From the NCBI GenBank assembly GCA_964629875.1, contig CAZVRK010000034.1:1-13621 (forward strand): 13,621 bases of DNA. Reading direction: 5' to 3'. The notes beneath the pieces are model-generated. The model saw only the letters and a list, made by a program, of their open reading frames with translations. It was not told the origin of the DNA and ran no database searches. Below are positions 1-6,851 of the stretch, one piece after another (position 1 is the first letter of the stretch; the number at the start of each line of letters is the position of its first letter). The DNA is from UBA3495 sp964629875. GTDB taxonomy: Bacteria; Chloroflexota; Dehalococcoidia; Lucifugimonadales; UBA3495. Made by a program: the position numbers and the translations under genes.

Positions 1-5
1 GTTAG

Positions 6-878
6 ATGTTCGACAATTTTGAAAACCTGCAGATCAGGACCACCAGTACTACCATAAACTTAGTAAAAGGTGGCAGCGGTCCCCCAATCCTATTACTCCA
101 CGGGTATCCTCAATCTCATACCATGTGGCATAAAGTCGCCCCATTACTGGCTGAGCATTTTACCGTTATTGCGACTGATTTAAGAGGGTATGGAGACAGC
201 GGAAAACCAAGCGGGGACAATGAGCACCTAAACTATTCCAAACGTCATATGGCTAAGGACCAACTAGAGGTAATGCAACATCTTGGCTTTGATTCATTTA
301 ATTTAGTCAGCCATGACCGCGGGGCTAGGGTAGCCCACAGGCTGACTAAGGACAATCCAGCCAAGGTCAACAAGTTAGTCACTCTAGATATACTTCCAAC
401 ACGACATATGTTCTCTAATGTTAATAAAGAACTAGCAACTAGTTCTTATCATTGGTTCTTTTTGATTCAGCCATATGACTTCCCAGAAAGGGTTATCGGC
501 GCCAACCCAGACTACTTTATACGGTCCAGATTCATGAAGGAGAAGAACGCTGATACGACTTTTACACCAGAAGCAATAAACGAATATGTCCGTTGCTTCA
601 ACAACCCTGATGCAATACATGCTATGTGTGAAGACTATCGAGCAGGCGCTAGCATCGATCTAATCCACGATGAATCAGATTACGCAAACAAAATAACATG
701 CCCACACCTAGCGTTGTGGAGTGCTACAGGTTATGTAGGTAAGACTCAAAATGTTCTAGAAGTATGGAAAGAATACTCAGAGGATGTTAGAGGTAATAGC
801 CTGCCTTCTGGCCATTACATAGCTGAAGAACTTCCAAACGAGACGTATGAAGCCATACGTGACTTCTTGTCAGATTGA
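6..878 (+). CDS. Alpha/beta hydrolase, haloacetate (fluoroacetate) dehalogenase-like
   Basis: Cytoplasmic alpha/beta-hydrolase of 290 residues, the usual length for this family. The oxyanion-hole motif HGYPQ lies at 32-36. The nucleophile elbow reads SHDRGAR (102-108), so the nucleophile is Asp104 rather than Ser, as in haloacid and haloalkane dehalogenases that hydrolyse a C-halogen bond through an aspartyl ester. Arg105 and Arg108 would bind the substrate carboxylate, Asp128 is the acid and His270 (SGHYIAEE) the general base. His149-Trp150 and Tyr211 (CEDYRAGA) match the halide pocket of fluoroacetate dehalogenase as I recall it. The likely reaction is haloacetate to glycolate plus halide. 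Epoxide hydrolases share the fold and Asp nucleophile, but the DRGAR and HW signatures favour dehalogenase. Only five bases precede the ATG, so the ribosome binding site cannot be judged. It converges on the nuclease gene to its right; actual halide preference is unproven. Confidence 0.88.
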   Translation: MFDNFENLQIRTTSTTINLVKGGSGPPILLLHGYPQSHTMWHKVAPLLAEHFTVIATDLRGYGDSGKPSGDNEHLNYSKRHMAKDQLEVMQHLGFDSFNLVSHDRGARVAHRLTKDNPAKVNKLVTLDILPTRHMFSNVNKELATSSYHWFFLIQPYDFPERVIGANPDYFIRSRFMKEKNADTTFTPEAINEYVRCFNNPDAIHAMCEDYRAGASIDLIHDESDYANKITCPHLALWSATGYVGKTQNVLEVWKEYSEDVRGNSLPSGHYIAEELPNETYEAIRDFLSD

Positions 879-919
879 CCATTAAAAGGTCTAAACTGAA
901 TGAGACGGCCCCATATAAA

Positions 920-1660
920 CTAAATTGTCATATGCTCGTGCTGCATGGCTCGCCAAAGATACAGTGCCGCTCTAAAGGCTACAAACGTACTATCTAAATC
1001 TTTGACCTTTTTAGCCTCAAACTCTGGTTCTTTTTTACCAAATCTGACAGCCCATGCCTCAGATACAACTTCCCCTGTCATTTCTTCTAATGCTTTGGCG
1101 TACGCCGCCACCTGTAGAGCATATTCGCCATATAAACCATTAGACGTCTTCCAGTCTATAGCCACCATTCGACCATCTCTATAAGCTAATGCATCCATAG
1201 CCCCAGCATATTTATATTTGGAGGAATAGACCATGGTTTCAGTTAGGCTTATTTCAAGCCCACATTCTTTCCTCCAGCCAAAAAAATTATCTACAACTAT
1301 CTGCATCTCCGGAGGTATGTCAGGATCTAGCCCATTAATGATTTGCTCTATCAGGATATGAGCCTGTGTGCCAAAGTCGCCAGCTTCATCACGTACTTCA
1401 TCCGGTTTCTTCTTCGCCTTGCCTATTACTGATGCAACCCAAGCTTCATCTATCAGACTCGTATCCATATCCATATAGCCCGTGAGGGTTTCTTTAACAG
1501 ATTGAAGAGCCACGTTGCGTGCCCATGGAACCAACGCCGGTTTAGAAATTATTCCTAGAACATTAGTGACACTGGGAAATAATTCAGAGAAGCCTTCCAC
1601 CCTATAGTGGCGACCATTCTGACCTCCATCAACACGAGTAATTAGTGGCGTGGTAATCAT
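920..1660 (-). CDS. PD-(D/E)XK superfamily exonuclease-like protein
   Basis: About 246 residues with a complete RecB/lambda-exonuclease-like PD-(D/E)XK core. A helical N-terminus begins with PSVTNVLG (29-36). His101 and Glu105 follow in GTQAHILIEQ, then Asp156 in GAMDAL, the Asp169-Trp-Lys171 catalytic pair in AIDWKTSN, and Gln183 with Tyr187 in ALQVAAY. These would bind a divalent metal and cleave DNA. Similar stand-alone nucleases are common in phages and in mobile or repair contexts. I place the start at 1660: GGAGGGG sits five bases upstream of that ATG, whereas an in-frame ATG at 1675 lies inside that site. It is 61 bases downstream of the luciferase-like gene on the same strand and may be read through from it, but no functional link to the catabolic genes is evident. 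Role and substrate are unknown. Confidence 0.8.
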   Translation of the reverse strand: MITTPLITRVDGGQNGRHYRVEGFSELFPSVTNVLGIISKPALVPWARNVALQSVKETLTGYMDMDTSLIDEAWVASVIGKAKKKPDEVRDEAGDFGTQAHILIEQIINGLDPDIPPEMQIVVDNFFGWRKECGLEISLTETMVYSSKYKYAGAMDALAYRDGRMVAIDWKTSNGLYGEYALQVAAYAKALEEMTGEVVSEAWAVRFGKKEPEFEAKKVKDLDSTFVAFRAALYLWRAMQHEHMTI

Positions 1661-1721
1661 ATCAGCCCCTCCCATCCATCCAGATAAACCTTCCGTTAGC
1701 CTTGCTAATAAATACAGATTA

Positions 1722-2786
1722 TTACTTAAAAGCTGGCATTACCTCAGTAGTCAATAACTTTAAACTCTTCTGCACAGCTTCAACTGGTAATAGCCCGCCG
1801 GGATTCATCTCAGCTGTAAAACCTGTCAATCCCAACGTCTCTTTGAACTGTGACAACCGTTCAATTACAGCCTCAGGAGTCCCACATATAACTTTGGTGT
1901 CTAAGATGTCTTCATAGGACATCCTACCCAGTTTTTCCGCTCTTTCTTTTAGTAAAGCTGCTCTGTCAGGTCCAGTACCACCAGTCCCTTCCTCGTCTCG
2001 ACCTTCTTCATAGCGCCGTTTCATTCTTGAGAAATACGCCTCGATTGTCTCTCTAGGTTCCGTAAGCGCTCCCTCCCTAGTACTACTAACGTATATCGGT
2101 ACTCTAACCGATATATCCCCAGATTTACCCTGGTGGCCAGCCTCAACCCAAGATTTATGGTATTCCTTTAAATTAGTCTCTAAATCGTTTACATCCATTC
2201 CACGCATGGAAAGAAAAATTGGAAACCCCAATCTACCCACCCTAGAAAAACTATCACTTGTAGTAGATGCCAGTCTTACCTTCGGATAAGGCTTCTGAAA
2301 TGGAATAGGCGTAACTTGAGCTTCATGGACTTGATTAAACGTACCATTATATGAAAATGGCTCGCCTTTCCAAGCCTCCAAGATTATATCCAGAGCCTCC
2401 TGAAACCGTTCCCTACTTTCCTCATACGGTATATGCATCGCCTGGTAAGCTTTTTCGTTACCACTACGACCTACTCCAAATTCAAAACGTCCTTCGCTTA
2501 TCTGATCGACAGTAGCAGCTTCTTCCGCGATCCTTAGAGGATTAATTAACGGCAAGACCTGTACCGCCATTCCTACCCTAAGTCGCTTGGTCCTAGTTGC
2601 AATTGAACTCGCGACCACAATCGGAGCTGATATTGGCCGGTTACCATTAAAATGTGTTTCTCCCAGCCAAACTGTATCTAGCCCAGTCTCTTCGGCAAGG
2701 TCTACTAAATCAAATGCTTCTTGAAAGGCACTCTCATGGCCCTTACCCTGCCGTGTTGAAAAATCTAAAAACATTCCAAAGTCCAT
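1722..2786 (-). CDS. LLM-class flavin-dependent oxidoreductase (bacterial luciferase-like monooxygenase)
   Basis: A 354-residue TIM-barrel flavoprotein of the luciferase-like monooxygenase family, of normal length. The N-terminal strand MDFGMFLDFS, the segment LDTVWLGETHF (36-46) with His45 at the position of the luciferase active-site histidine, the block RLRVGMAV (68-75), and the segment EEAATVDQISEGR followed by FGVGRSG (88-108) are all family hallmarks. Such enzymes use reduced FMN or F420 with O2 to oxidise aldehydes, sulfonates, amines or ring compounds; the substrate cannot be read from sequence. A ribosome-binding site (AAGGTG) lies seven bases upstream of the ATG, and a strong promoter lies in the gap before it, so the gene probably has its own transcript. 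The upstream MFS gene is on the same strand and the CMD/AhpD genes are nearby, which suggests a shared catabolic pathway. Confidence 0.93.
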   Translation of the reverse strand: MDFGMFLDFSTRQGKGHESAFQEAFDLVDLAEETGLDTVWLGETHFNGNRPISAPIVVASSIATRTKRLRVGMAVQVLPLINPLRIAEEAATVDQISEGRFEFGVGRSGNEKAYQAMHIPYEESRERFQEALDIILEAWKGEPFSYNGTFNQVHEAQVTPIPFQKPYPKVRLASTTSDSFSRVGRLGFPIFLSMRGMDVNDLETNLKEYHKSWVEAGHQGKSGDISVRVPIYVSSTREGALTEPRETIEAYFSRMKRRYEEGRDEEGTGGTGPDRAALLKERAEKLGRMSYEDILDTKVICGTPEAVIERLSQFKETLGLTGFTAEMNPGGLLPVEAVQKSLKLLTTEVMPAFK

Positions 2787-2829
2787 ATATATACACCTTG
2801 CACAATCACCAACTGAATCGATTGTTCAC

Positions 2830-2857
2830 ATTATAAAGTAGCCGTTCAGAATATCAA
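2830..2857 (-). promoter_or_regulatory. Sigma70-like promoter for the LLM oxidoreductase gene
   Basis: Read on the minus strand, TTGATA (2852-2857) and a perfect TATAAT (2830-2835) are separated by 16 bases. Transcription would begin near 2823, giving a leader of about 37 bases with the AAGGTG ribosome site. The box matches are seen directly; activity is inferred. Confidence 0.6.
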
Positions 2858-2880
2858 TGAATACCTCAATAGTCTCTCGG

Positions 2881-4131
2881 TTATCTTAGACTCGGGAGGC
2901 TTGGACGCTTTGCTGATGCGATAAAAACCACACTAACTAAAGATAGCGCTGCAAACCAAATTAGCGCATTTTGATAAGAGTTAAAAGAATCATAAACTAA
3001 ACCAGAAGCTAGCGGTCCTATTGCGAACCCCACCACCTGTGTTGCTCGACTAATTCCATATATAGAACCTATTATTCCGCGACCGTAAAACTTGGCCCAC
3101 AACATCGGAGCCAATGTATTTACTCCAGTACCAACAATCCCATTAAGAATTGCAAATATATAGGCCATAGATAATGTTGTTGTGTTAAGCAAAATTATCA
3201 GGCTAATAGAGGACAATAAATATACAGCCCCCAACATCAGACGGGAAGACAGTTTCTCAGAAAGCCACCCTAATACTATTGCAGATATTGCTCCAGAAAA
3301 CGCCATCAAGCTGATAACCGACACGGCCGCCCCTGGAGAAATATTTTGTTGAACCAAGTAAGGAATTAAATGAAGTCCTACACCAGAAGTGCAGATGGCC
3401 GCTATAAACAACGACAATAACACAGCCCAAAAACTATAGGTGGCTACTACCTGACTCATGCCCCATATGGTTTCGCCATCAACGGGATCAGACATCTCTC
3501 CTATTACCTGATCTGCTGACAGTCCATCCAACTCCAATCCCATATCTTCAGGTTCACGTCTTATAAATAAAGCGCACGGGATTACACCAACTAGAAACAT
3601 ATTTCCCGCCAACATTACCCAGGCTAAGCGCCATCCAAAATTACTTATTATCAATTGGACTAACGGAGCAGTAATTATCATTCCTGCGGCACTTGCAAAG
3701 AATACTAATGCCATGGCCCGCCCCCGGTACTTTAAGAACCACTTAGCAACCACCGGGGCAGCTCCTACCTGAACTAATCCTTGCTCGGCAGAGCGAGCTA
3801 CTGTAAAAGCTATATAGAATCCAGCTAAAGAACCTACCGAGGCTAGTCCCAAGCAGGAACAAACTACTAGAAATGATCCGAATGTCAGTATCACCCTCGA
3901 CCCGATCCTATCTATTAGCCTACCGCTAAATGGTGCGACAACAGCCCCTAATATTGCTCCAAGGCTAGTTGCAGCGGCTACTCCTGTTCGACTCCAACCA
4001 AACTCAGACGACATTGGTAATATAAATATTGTGAGTATGTTTATAGCGGTTGCAGCGTTACCAAACTGGGCGCCAGCAGCAGCGCCAACAACCCACCACC
4101 CATAATAAATTCGCCTGTTCAACAACTTCAT
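2881..4131 (-). CDS. Major facilitator superfamily transporter (OFA/monocarboxylate-like)
   Basis: A 416-residue inner-membrane carrier with about twelve hydrophobic segments and a charged central loop near residues 190-220, the expected MFS layout. Family signs include YYGWWVVGAAAG at 9-20, FGWSR at 44-48 before the second helix, and the loop 2-3 motif GRLIDRIGSR at 70-79. The YYGWWV and FGWSR pair is typical of oxalate/formate antiporter-like and monocarboxylate-like carriers, so a small carboxylate is a plausible cargo, driven by proton symport or exchange. Cargo is not determinable from sequence. No convincing ribosome-binding site precedes the ATG; an AGGT lies further upstream than usual. 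It is transcribed divergently from the aldolase/CMD operon and lies upstream of the LLM gene on the same strand, which points to uptake or export for that pathway. Confidence 0.92.
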   Translation of the reverse strand: MKLLNRRIYYGWWVVGAAAGAQFGNAATAINILTIFILPMSSEFGWSRTGVAAATSLGAILGAVVAPFSGRLIDRIGSRVILTFGSFLVVCSCLGLASVGSLAGFYIAFTVARSAEQGLVQVGAAPVVAKWFLKYRGRAMALVFFASAAGMIITAPLVQLIISNFGWRLAWVMLAGNMFLVGVIPCALFIRREPEDMGLELDGLSADQVIGEMSDPVDGETIWGMSQVVATYSFWAVLLSLFIAAICTSGVGLHLIPYLVQQNISPGAAVSVISLMAFSGAISAIVLGWLSEKLSSRLMLGAVYLLSSISLIILLNTTTLSMAYIFAILNGIVGTGVNTLAPMLWAKFYGRGIIGSIYGISRATQVVGFAIGPLASGLVYDSFNSYQNALIWFAALSLVSVVFIASAKRPSLPSLR

Positions 4132-4189
4132 ATAAGGGCTTACCTATATAAGCTAGTTACGGTCCCAAAACCATATTCTATGGATCGAG

Positions 4190-4195
4190 TATAAT
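4190..4195 (+). promoter_or_regulatory. Candidate -10 box for the aldolase/CMD operon
   Basis: A perfect TATAAT on the plus strand, about 50 bases before the aldolase ATG. No recognisable -35 box lies 16-18 bases upstream (the place is A-rich and ends in CC), so an activator would probably be needed if this is used. It overlaps the minus-strand -10 of the MFS gene. Confidence 0.3.
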
Positions 4196-4219
4196 TGGCC
4201 CAATAAGTATCTATATCAA
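4191..4219 (-). promoter_or_regulatory. Candidate promoter for the MFS gene
   Basis: On the minus strand TTGATA (4214-4219) and AATTAT (4191-4196) are 17 bases apart, giving a leader of about 50 bases. The -10 match is only partial. The same bases read TATAAT on the plus strand, so this may be a bidirectional start region. Confidence 0.4.
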
Positions 4220-4229
4220 CAATTATTGT
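4194..4229. promoter_or_regulatory. Two short inverted repeats in the divergent control region (possible operators)
   Basis: ATTGG-C-CCAAT (4194-4204) overlaps the putative -10 boxes, and ACAAT-T-ATTGT (4219-4229) lies 16 bases before the aldolase ATG. Each is an 11-base perfect palindrome about a central base. Their place between two divergent metabolic genes fits operator sites, but no regulator gene is in the window and palindromes this short also arise by chance. Confidence 0.3.
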
Positions 4230-4245
4230 AGAGTAACGCCTAGCC

Positions 4246-5112
4246 ATGCAAAACAGTATACGCTACAACAAAATCATCGAGATGCTCGAAAACAACCAAA
4301 TAGTGTTTGCTCCCGCTTTAGTATCAAACGGCCCGTCTGACGATATAACCTTTATTGCAGATTCCGCATACGACATGGTAATGATCGAGATGGAACACGA
4401 TGGATTCAGTTTCGAATCTCTTAAAGCCACGCTAAACACACTGCTCAGCCGCCGGAGCATATTTGAAAACCAAACCCTGCAACCAAGCGTAGTTCCCTTC
4501 GTAAGAATTCCTCCAAATGCCAATGAACACAATCAGTGGATCATAAAGCAGACTTTGGACACCGGAGTGTACGGATTGATAATTCCGCACCTCACGACGG
4601 TTCAAGACGCGATTGAAGTCGTATCAGCCTGTCGATATCCTCAACCCCGTACTAGTGTTTACACTGAACCAGAAGGCCAACGAGGTTGGTCTAACAAATA
4701 CGCACCAAGATATTGGGGGTTAACCCCAGAGGAATATTATGACGCGTGTGATTTATGGCCATTGAATCCAAATGGGAACCTGATACTTATGGCCATTATT
4801 GAAGACCAGAAAGGCGTAGATAACTTGAGAGATATACTCTCTAACGTGCCGGGTATAGGGATAATATGGGCAGGACCTGGAGACATGGCAGTATCAATGG
4901 GATTGGGAACTGACTCAGCACATCCCGAAGTACAACGGAATCTATTGACCATACTAGAAACCTGCAAGGAATTTGGAGTGGCCTGTGCTACCGCAGCCAA
5001 CACACCAGATCAGGTTTCACTTCGGATAGAACAAGGATTCAAGGTAATAATAACTCCTATTATCAAGTCCACTCCTGGGTTAACAGCAGGTCATGGCCAC
5101 ACTCACCAATAA
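4246..5112 (+). CDS. HpcH/HpaI-type class II aldolase family protein
   Basis: A 288-residue member of the HpcH/HpaI aldolase/citrate-lyase family (TIM barrel, divalent-metal dependent). The first conserved block is MVMIEMEHDGFSF (44-56) with His51 as the likely catalytic base. Arg87 in FVRIPPN would bind the pyruvate-type carboxylate, and Glu186 (IIEDQKG) with Asp213 (GPGDMAVSMGL) would bind the metal. The RYP...EGQRGW segment (130-148) also matches the family. The likely reaction is reversible aldol cleavage of a 2-keto-3-hydroxy acid to pyruvate or a related oxo acid plus an aldehyde; the true substrate is unknown. The C-terminus ends GHGHTHQ, an unusual His-rich tail. The start codon is supported by family alignment, though the ribosome-binding site is weak. 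It is first in an operon with three CMD/AhpD-like genes (20-base gap to the next). Confidence 0.88.
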   Translation: MQNSIRYNKIIEMLENNQIVFAPALVSNGPSDDITFIADSAYDMVMIEMEHDGFSFESLKATLNTLLSRRSIFENQTLQPSVVPFVRIPPNANEHNQWIIKQTLDTGVYGLIIPHLTTVQDAIEVVSACRYPQPRTSVYTEPEGQRGWSNKYAPRYWGLTPEEYYDACDLWPLNPNGNLILMAIIEDQKGVDNLRDILSNVPGIGIIWAGPGDMAVSMGLGTDSAHPEVQRNLLTILETCKEFGVACATAANTPDQVSLRIEQGFKVIITPIIKSTPGLTAGHGHTHQ

Positions 5113-5132
5113 GAACTCTGAGGAGAATCACT

Positions 5133-5630
5133 ATGGAACCTGAGAAATCAATTAGTTTAGAAATGATCGAGGCTGCTGAGATATCAATATCACCAACACT
5201 TAGAGACGTCCTCTTAACTAGATCTGATTTGATAGCGCTATCTCAACAAGCCCACGACGCCTGTTTGCGGCCGAATACCACCGGAGGAATAACCCATTCT
5301 CTCCGCGCTGCTATAGCGGGTAGAATTTCTACATTACATGAAGAATTTGAGTTGGCCAATTACTATAAATCAATGATACCAGTTGATGATCCTGATACGC
5401 TTATCGTCGACCCGTCACTATCTCTCACGTGCACCAAGACAGTGGAAGCGATGATAAATCATGTCGACATAGTTACTAACGATCCCAAGAACGTAAGTGA
5501 TACGAGCATAAGAACACTAGAAGCTAATGGATTAACAACCGCAGACATAGTAAGACTATCTGAAATAATAGCTTTCATGAATTATGCCATACGGGTTATA
5601 AAAGGTATTAGATTAATGGGAGAAATATAA
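5133..5630 (+). CDS. CMD-domain protein, Avi_7170-like (no CxxC)
   Basis: A 165-residue, mainly helical protein that I place in the carboxymuconolactone decarboxylase/AhpD superfamily. The GGITHSLRAAIAGRISTLH segment (52-70) resembles the 'L...ER.AIALRVA' helix of CMD proteins, and the leucine- and isoleucine-rich C-terminal helices are also typical. It has no CxxC, so it is unlikely to be a thiol peroxidase by itself. AGGAGA sits six bases before the ATG, a strong ribosome-binding site. Its TAA stop overlaps the next ATG by one base (TAATG), implying translational coupling and probably a protein complex. The pair with the following gene matches the Avi_7170/Avi_7169 family pair as I recall it, which is found with LLM flavin enzymes. 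That family assignment is from memory, not from a search. Confidence 0.7.
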   Translation: MEPEKSISLEMIEAAEISISPTLRDVLLTRSDLIALSQQAHDACLRPNTTGGITHSLRAAIAGRISTLHEEFELANYYKSMIPVDDPDTLIVDPSLSLTCTKTVEAMINHVDIVTNDPKNVSDTSIRTLEANGLTTADIVRLSEIIAFMNYAIRVIKGIRLMGEI

Positions 5631-6214
5631 TGGTTGATCCAATAATGGAATTCACCGATGTAGTCCCTTTCTGGAGACCCCGTATAAAACCAGTTGACCT
5701 CAAAAATGCTACACCTGAACAACTTGAGGCAATGAAAGTCACTCCATCAGATACCGGAGTGGGCGAGTACGTATTGGTTCTTGCACACGACCCAGAGACA
5801 CTGAATGCAAGAACACCTTTATTCAACGGCATAATGTACAGCCACGGTGGATTGTCCCGCCAGGAGACCGAGTTAGGAGCTGTCGCTTGCTCTGTATACA
5901 ATCGTTGCATATATTGCGCTGCTGTACACGCATCAAGGTATAACCAACTGACGAAAACAGAGGATGTAATCGACTCTGTTTTCAATGACGAAACCCTGCA
6001 AGCCTTAAATGAACGGCAGCGCAATATATTTCTGTTTGCCACAAAGCTTTCCCAACATCCGGTCGACCTGGATATCCAGGATGTACAATCATTAATCAGC
6101 GTAGGGTTAGACAAATCCGAAATACTTGACCTAATTTTGGCGACATCCATATTTGCATGGGCGAATAGACTCATGCATATCCTCGGAGATCCCATAACTA
6201 ACGAAACCCACTAA
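5630..6214 (+). CDS. Alkylhydroperoxidase (AhpD)-domain protein, Avi_7169-like
   Basis: A 194-residue AhpD/CMD protein. The redox motif is complete: Glu81, then Cys93-Ile-Tyr-Cys96, then His100, with the E-x11-CxxC-x3-H spacing of AhpD, whose two cysteines cycle between thiol and disulfide during peroxide reduction. The preceding GGLSRQETELGAVACSVYN and the C-terminal WANRLMHILGDP block are typical of the Avi_7169 subgroup as I recall it. It begins inside the stop codon of the preceding CMD gene and probably forms a hetero-oligomer with it. Possible roles are detoxifying peroxide made by the nearby flavin monooxygenase or acting as a ring- or lactone-processing enzyme; the sequence cannot decide. 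A large open frame exists on the opposite strand but is a shadow. Confidence 0.85.
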   Translation: MVDPIMEFTDVVPFWRPRIKPVDLKNATPEQLEAMKVTPSDTGVGEYVLVLAHDPETLNARTPLFNGIMYSHGGLSRQETELGAVACSVYNRCIYCAAVHASRYNQLTKTEDVIDSVFNDETLQALNERQRNIFLFATKLSQHPVDLDIQDVQSLISVGLDKSEILDLILATSIFAWANRLMHILGDPITNETH

Positions 6215-6267
6215 GGTTTGTTCAGTACGGCTAGATGCACCTGCTGTAACTGGACCAGGAGATAATT

Positions 6268-6675
6268 GTGAGCACGGTAAAATTAATTGAATATGACGTA
6301 GCATCAGAGGAAGTCAGATCAGTGTACGACGACATTATGAGTGTCAGAAAATCTGAATGGGTGAACAATTTCTGGAAGGCACTTGCTAACCAACCGACAT
6401 TGTTAAAGAATACCTGGAATGCAATCAAGTCCGTTATGGCGCCAGGTTCGATAGACTCCTTGACTAAAGAGATGCTTTACATAGCCGTTAGTGCTACTAA
6501 TTCATGCAATTACTGCATAAATAGTCATACTGCAGCCGCACGAGCGAAAGGCATGACCGACGAAATGCTGATGGAACTCATGGCAATTGTAGGCATGGCA
6601 AATCAAACTAACGCGTTAGCAAACGGACTACAGATCGAAGTTGATGAGTCTTACACAAATGGCGCCCTAAAGTAA
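6268..6675 (+). CDS. Carboxymuconolactone decarboxylase/AhpD-family protein
   Basis: A 135-residue single-domain AhpD-like protein starting with GTG, chosen because AGGAGA lies five to six bases upstream. The E-x11-CxxC-x3-H signature is intact: Glu68, Cys80-Asn-Tyr-Cys83, His87, followed by the AAARAKGMTDEML helix typical of the family. Small proteins of this kind form trimers or hexamers and act as disulfide reductases or peroxidases. It lies 53 bases after the Avi_7169-like gene and is the third CMD/AhpD protein in a row, though the sequences differ clearly from one another. A perfect hairpin follows the stop codon and may end the operon. Confidence 0.87.
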   Translation: MSTVKLIEYDVASEEVRSVYDDIMSVRKSEWVNNFWKALANQPTLLKNTWNAIKSVMAPGSIDSLTKEMLYIAVSATNSCNYCINSHTAAARAKGMTDEMLMELMAIVGMANQTNALANGLQIEVDESYTNGALK

Positions 6676-6678
6676 AAT

Positions 6679-6692
6679 CACGACAAGTCGTG
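6679..6692 (+). terminator. Perfect inverted repeat after the CMD operon (possible terminator)
   Basis: CACGA-CAAG-TCGTG starts four bases after the stop codon of the last CMD gene; the whole 14 bases are palindromic. No T-tract follows, so intrinsic termination is uncertain. It may be an RNA 3' end stabiliser or an operator for the helicase promoter beginning ten bases further on. Confidence 0.3.
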
Positions 6693-6702
6693 TAAATTAC
6701 GA

Positions 6703-6732
6703 TTGGTGTTAAAGCCACAAGCCTGATACAAT
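6703..6732 (+). promoter_or_regulatory. Extended -10 promoter candidate for the helicase operon
   Basis: TGATACAAT (6724-6732) is an extended -10 element, TGn plus TACAAT. A weak -35, TTGGTG (6703-6708), lies 18 bases upstream. Transcription from about 6739 would leave an AT-rich leader of about 113 bases before the GTG start. Confidence 0.42.
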
Positions 6733-6810
6733 TGGTTTGAAGATTTTACTACATAACACCTCTAACTCTCTTTCATTTATATTAATGATCACGCACTAAG
6801 TATTACCTTC

Positions 6811-6828
6811 TGAGACTATTGTGTCTCA
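6811..6828 (+). promoter_or_regulatory. Leader hairpin upstream of the DEAD-box helicase
   Basis: TGAGAC and GTCTCA form a perfect six-base stem around a six-base loop, ending 23 bases before the GTG start and just ahead of the AGGAG site. It would form in the 5' leader RNA and could affect translation or be a target of the helicase itself. No T-tract follows, so it is not a standard terminator. Confidence 0.35.
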
Positions 6829-6851
6829 ACCAAACCATAGGAGTTCTTTTA

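Noticed and set aside
879..919. Terminator between the convergent hydrolase and nuclease genes
   Set aside because: Only a four-base GACC/GGTC pairing is present, with no T-tract; too weak to call.
5608..6195. A 195-codon open frame antisense to the Avi_7169-like gene
   Set aside because: The plus-strand frame has an intact AhpD motif and family-wide similarity; the antisense product has no recognisable domain and is a shadow.
6819..6851. Extended N-terminus of the helicase from an upstream TTG
   Set aside because: AGGAG precedes the GTG at 6852 at the right distance, and the residues before it do not match the family and overlap the leader hairpin.
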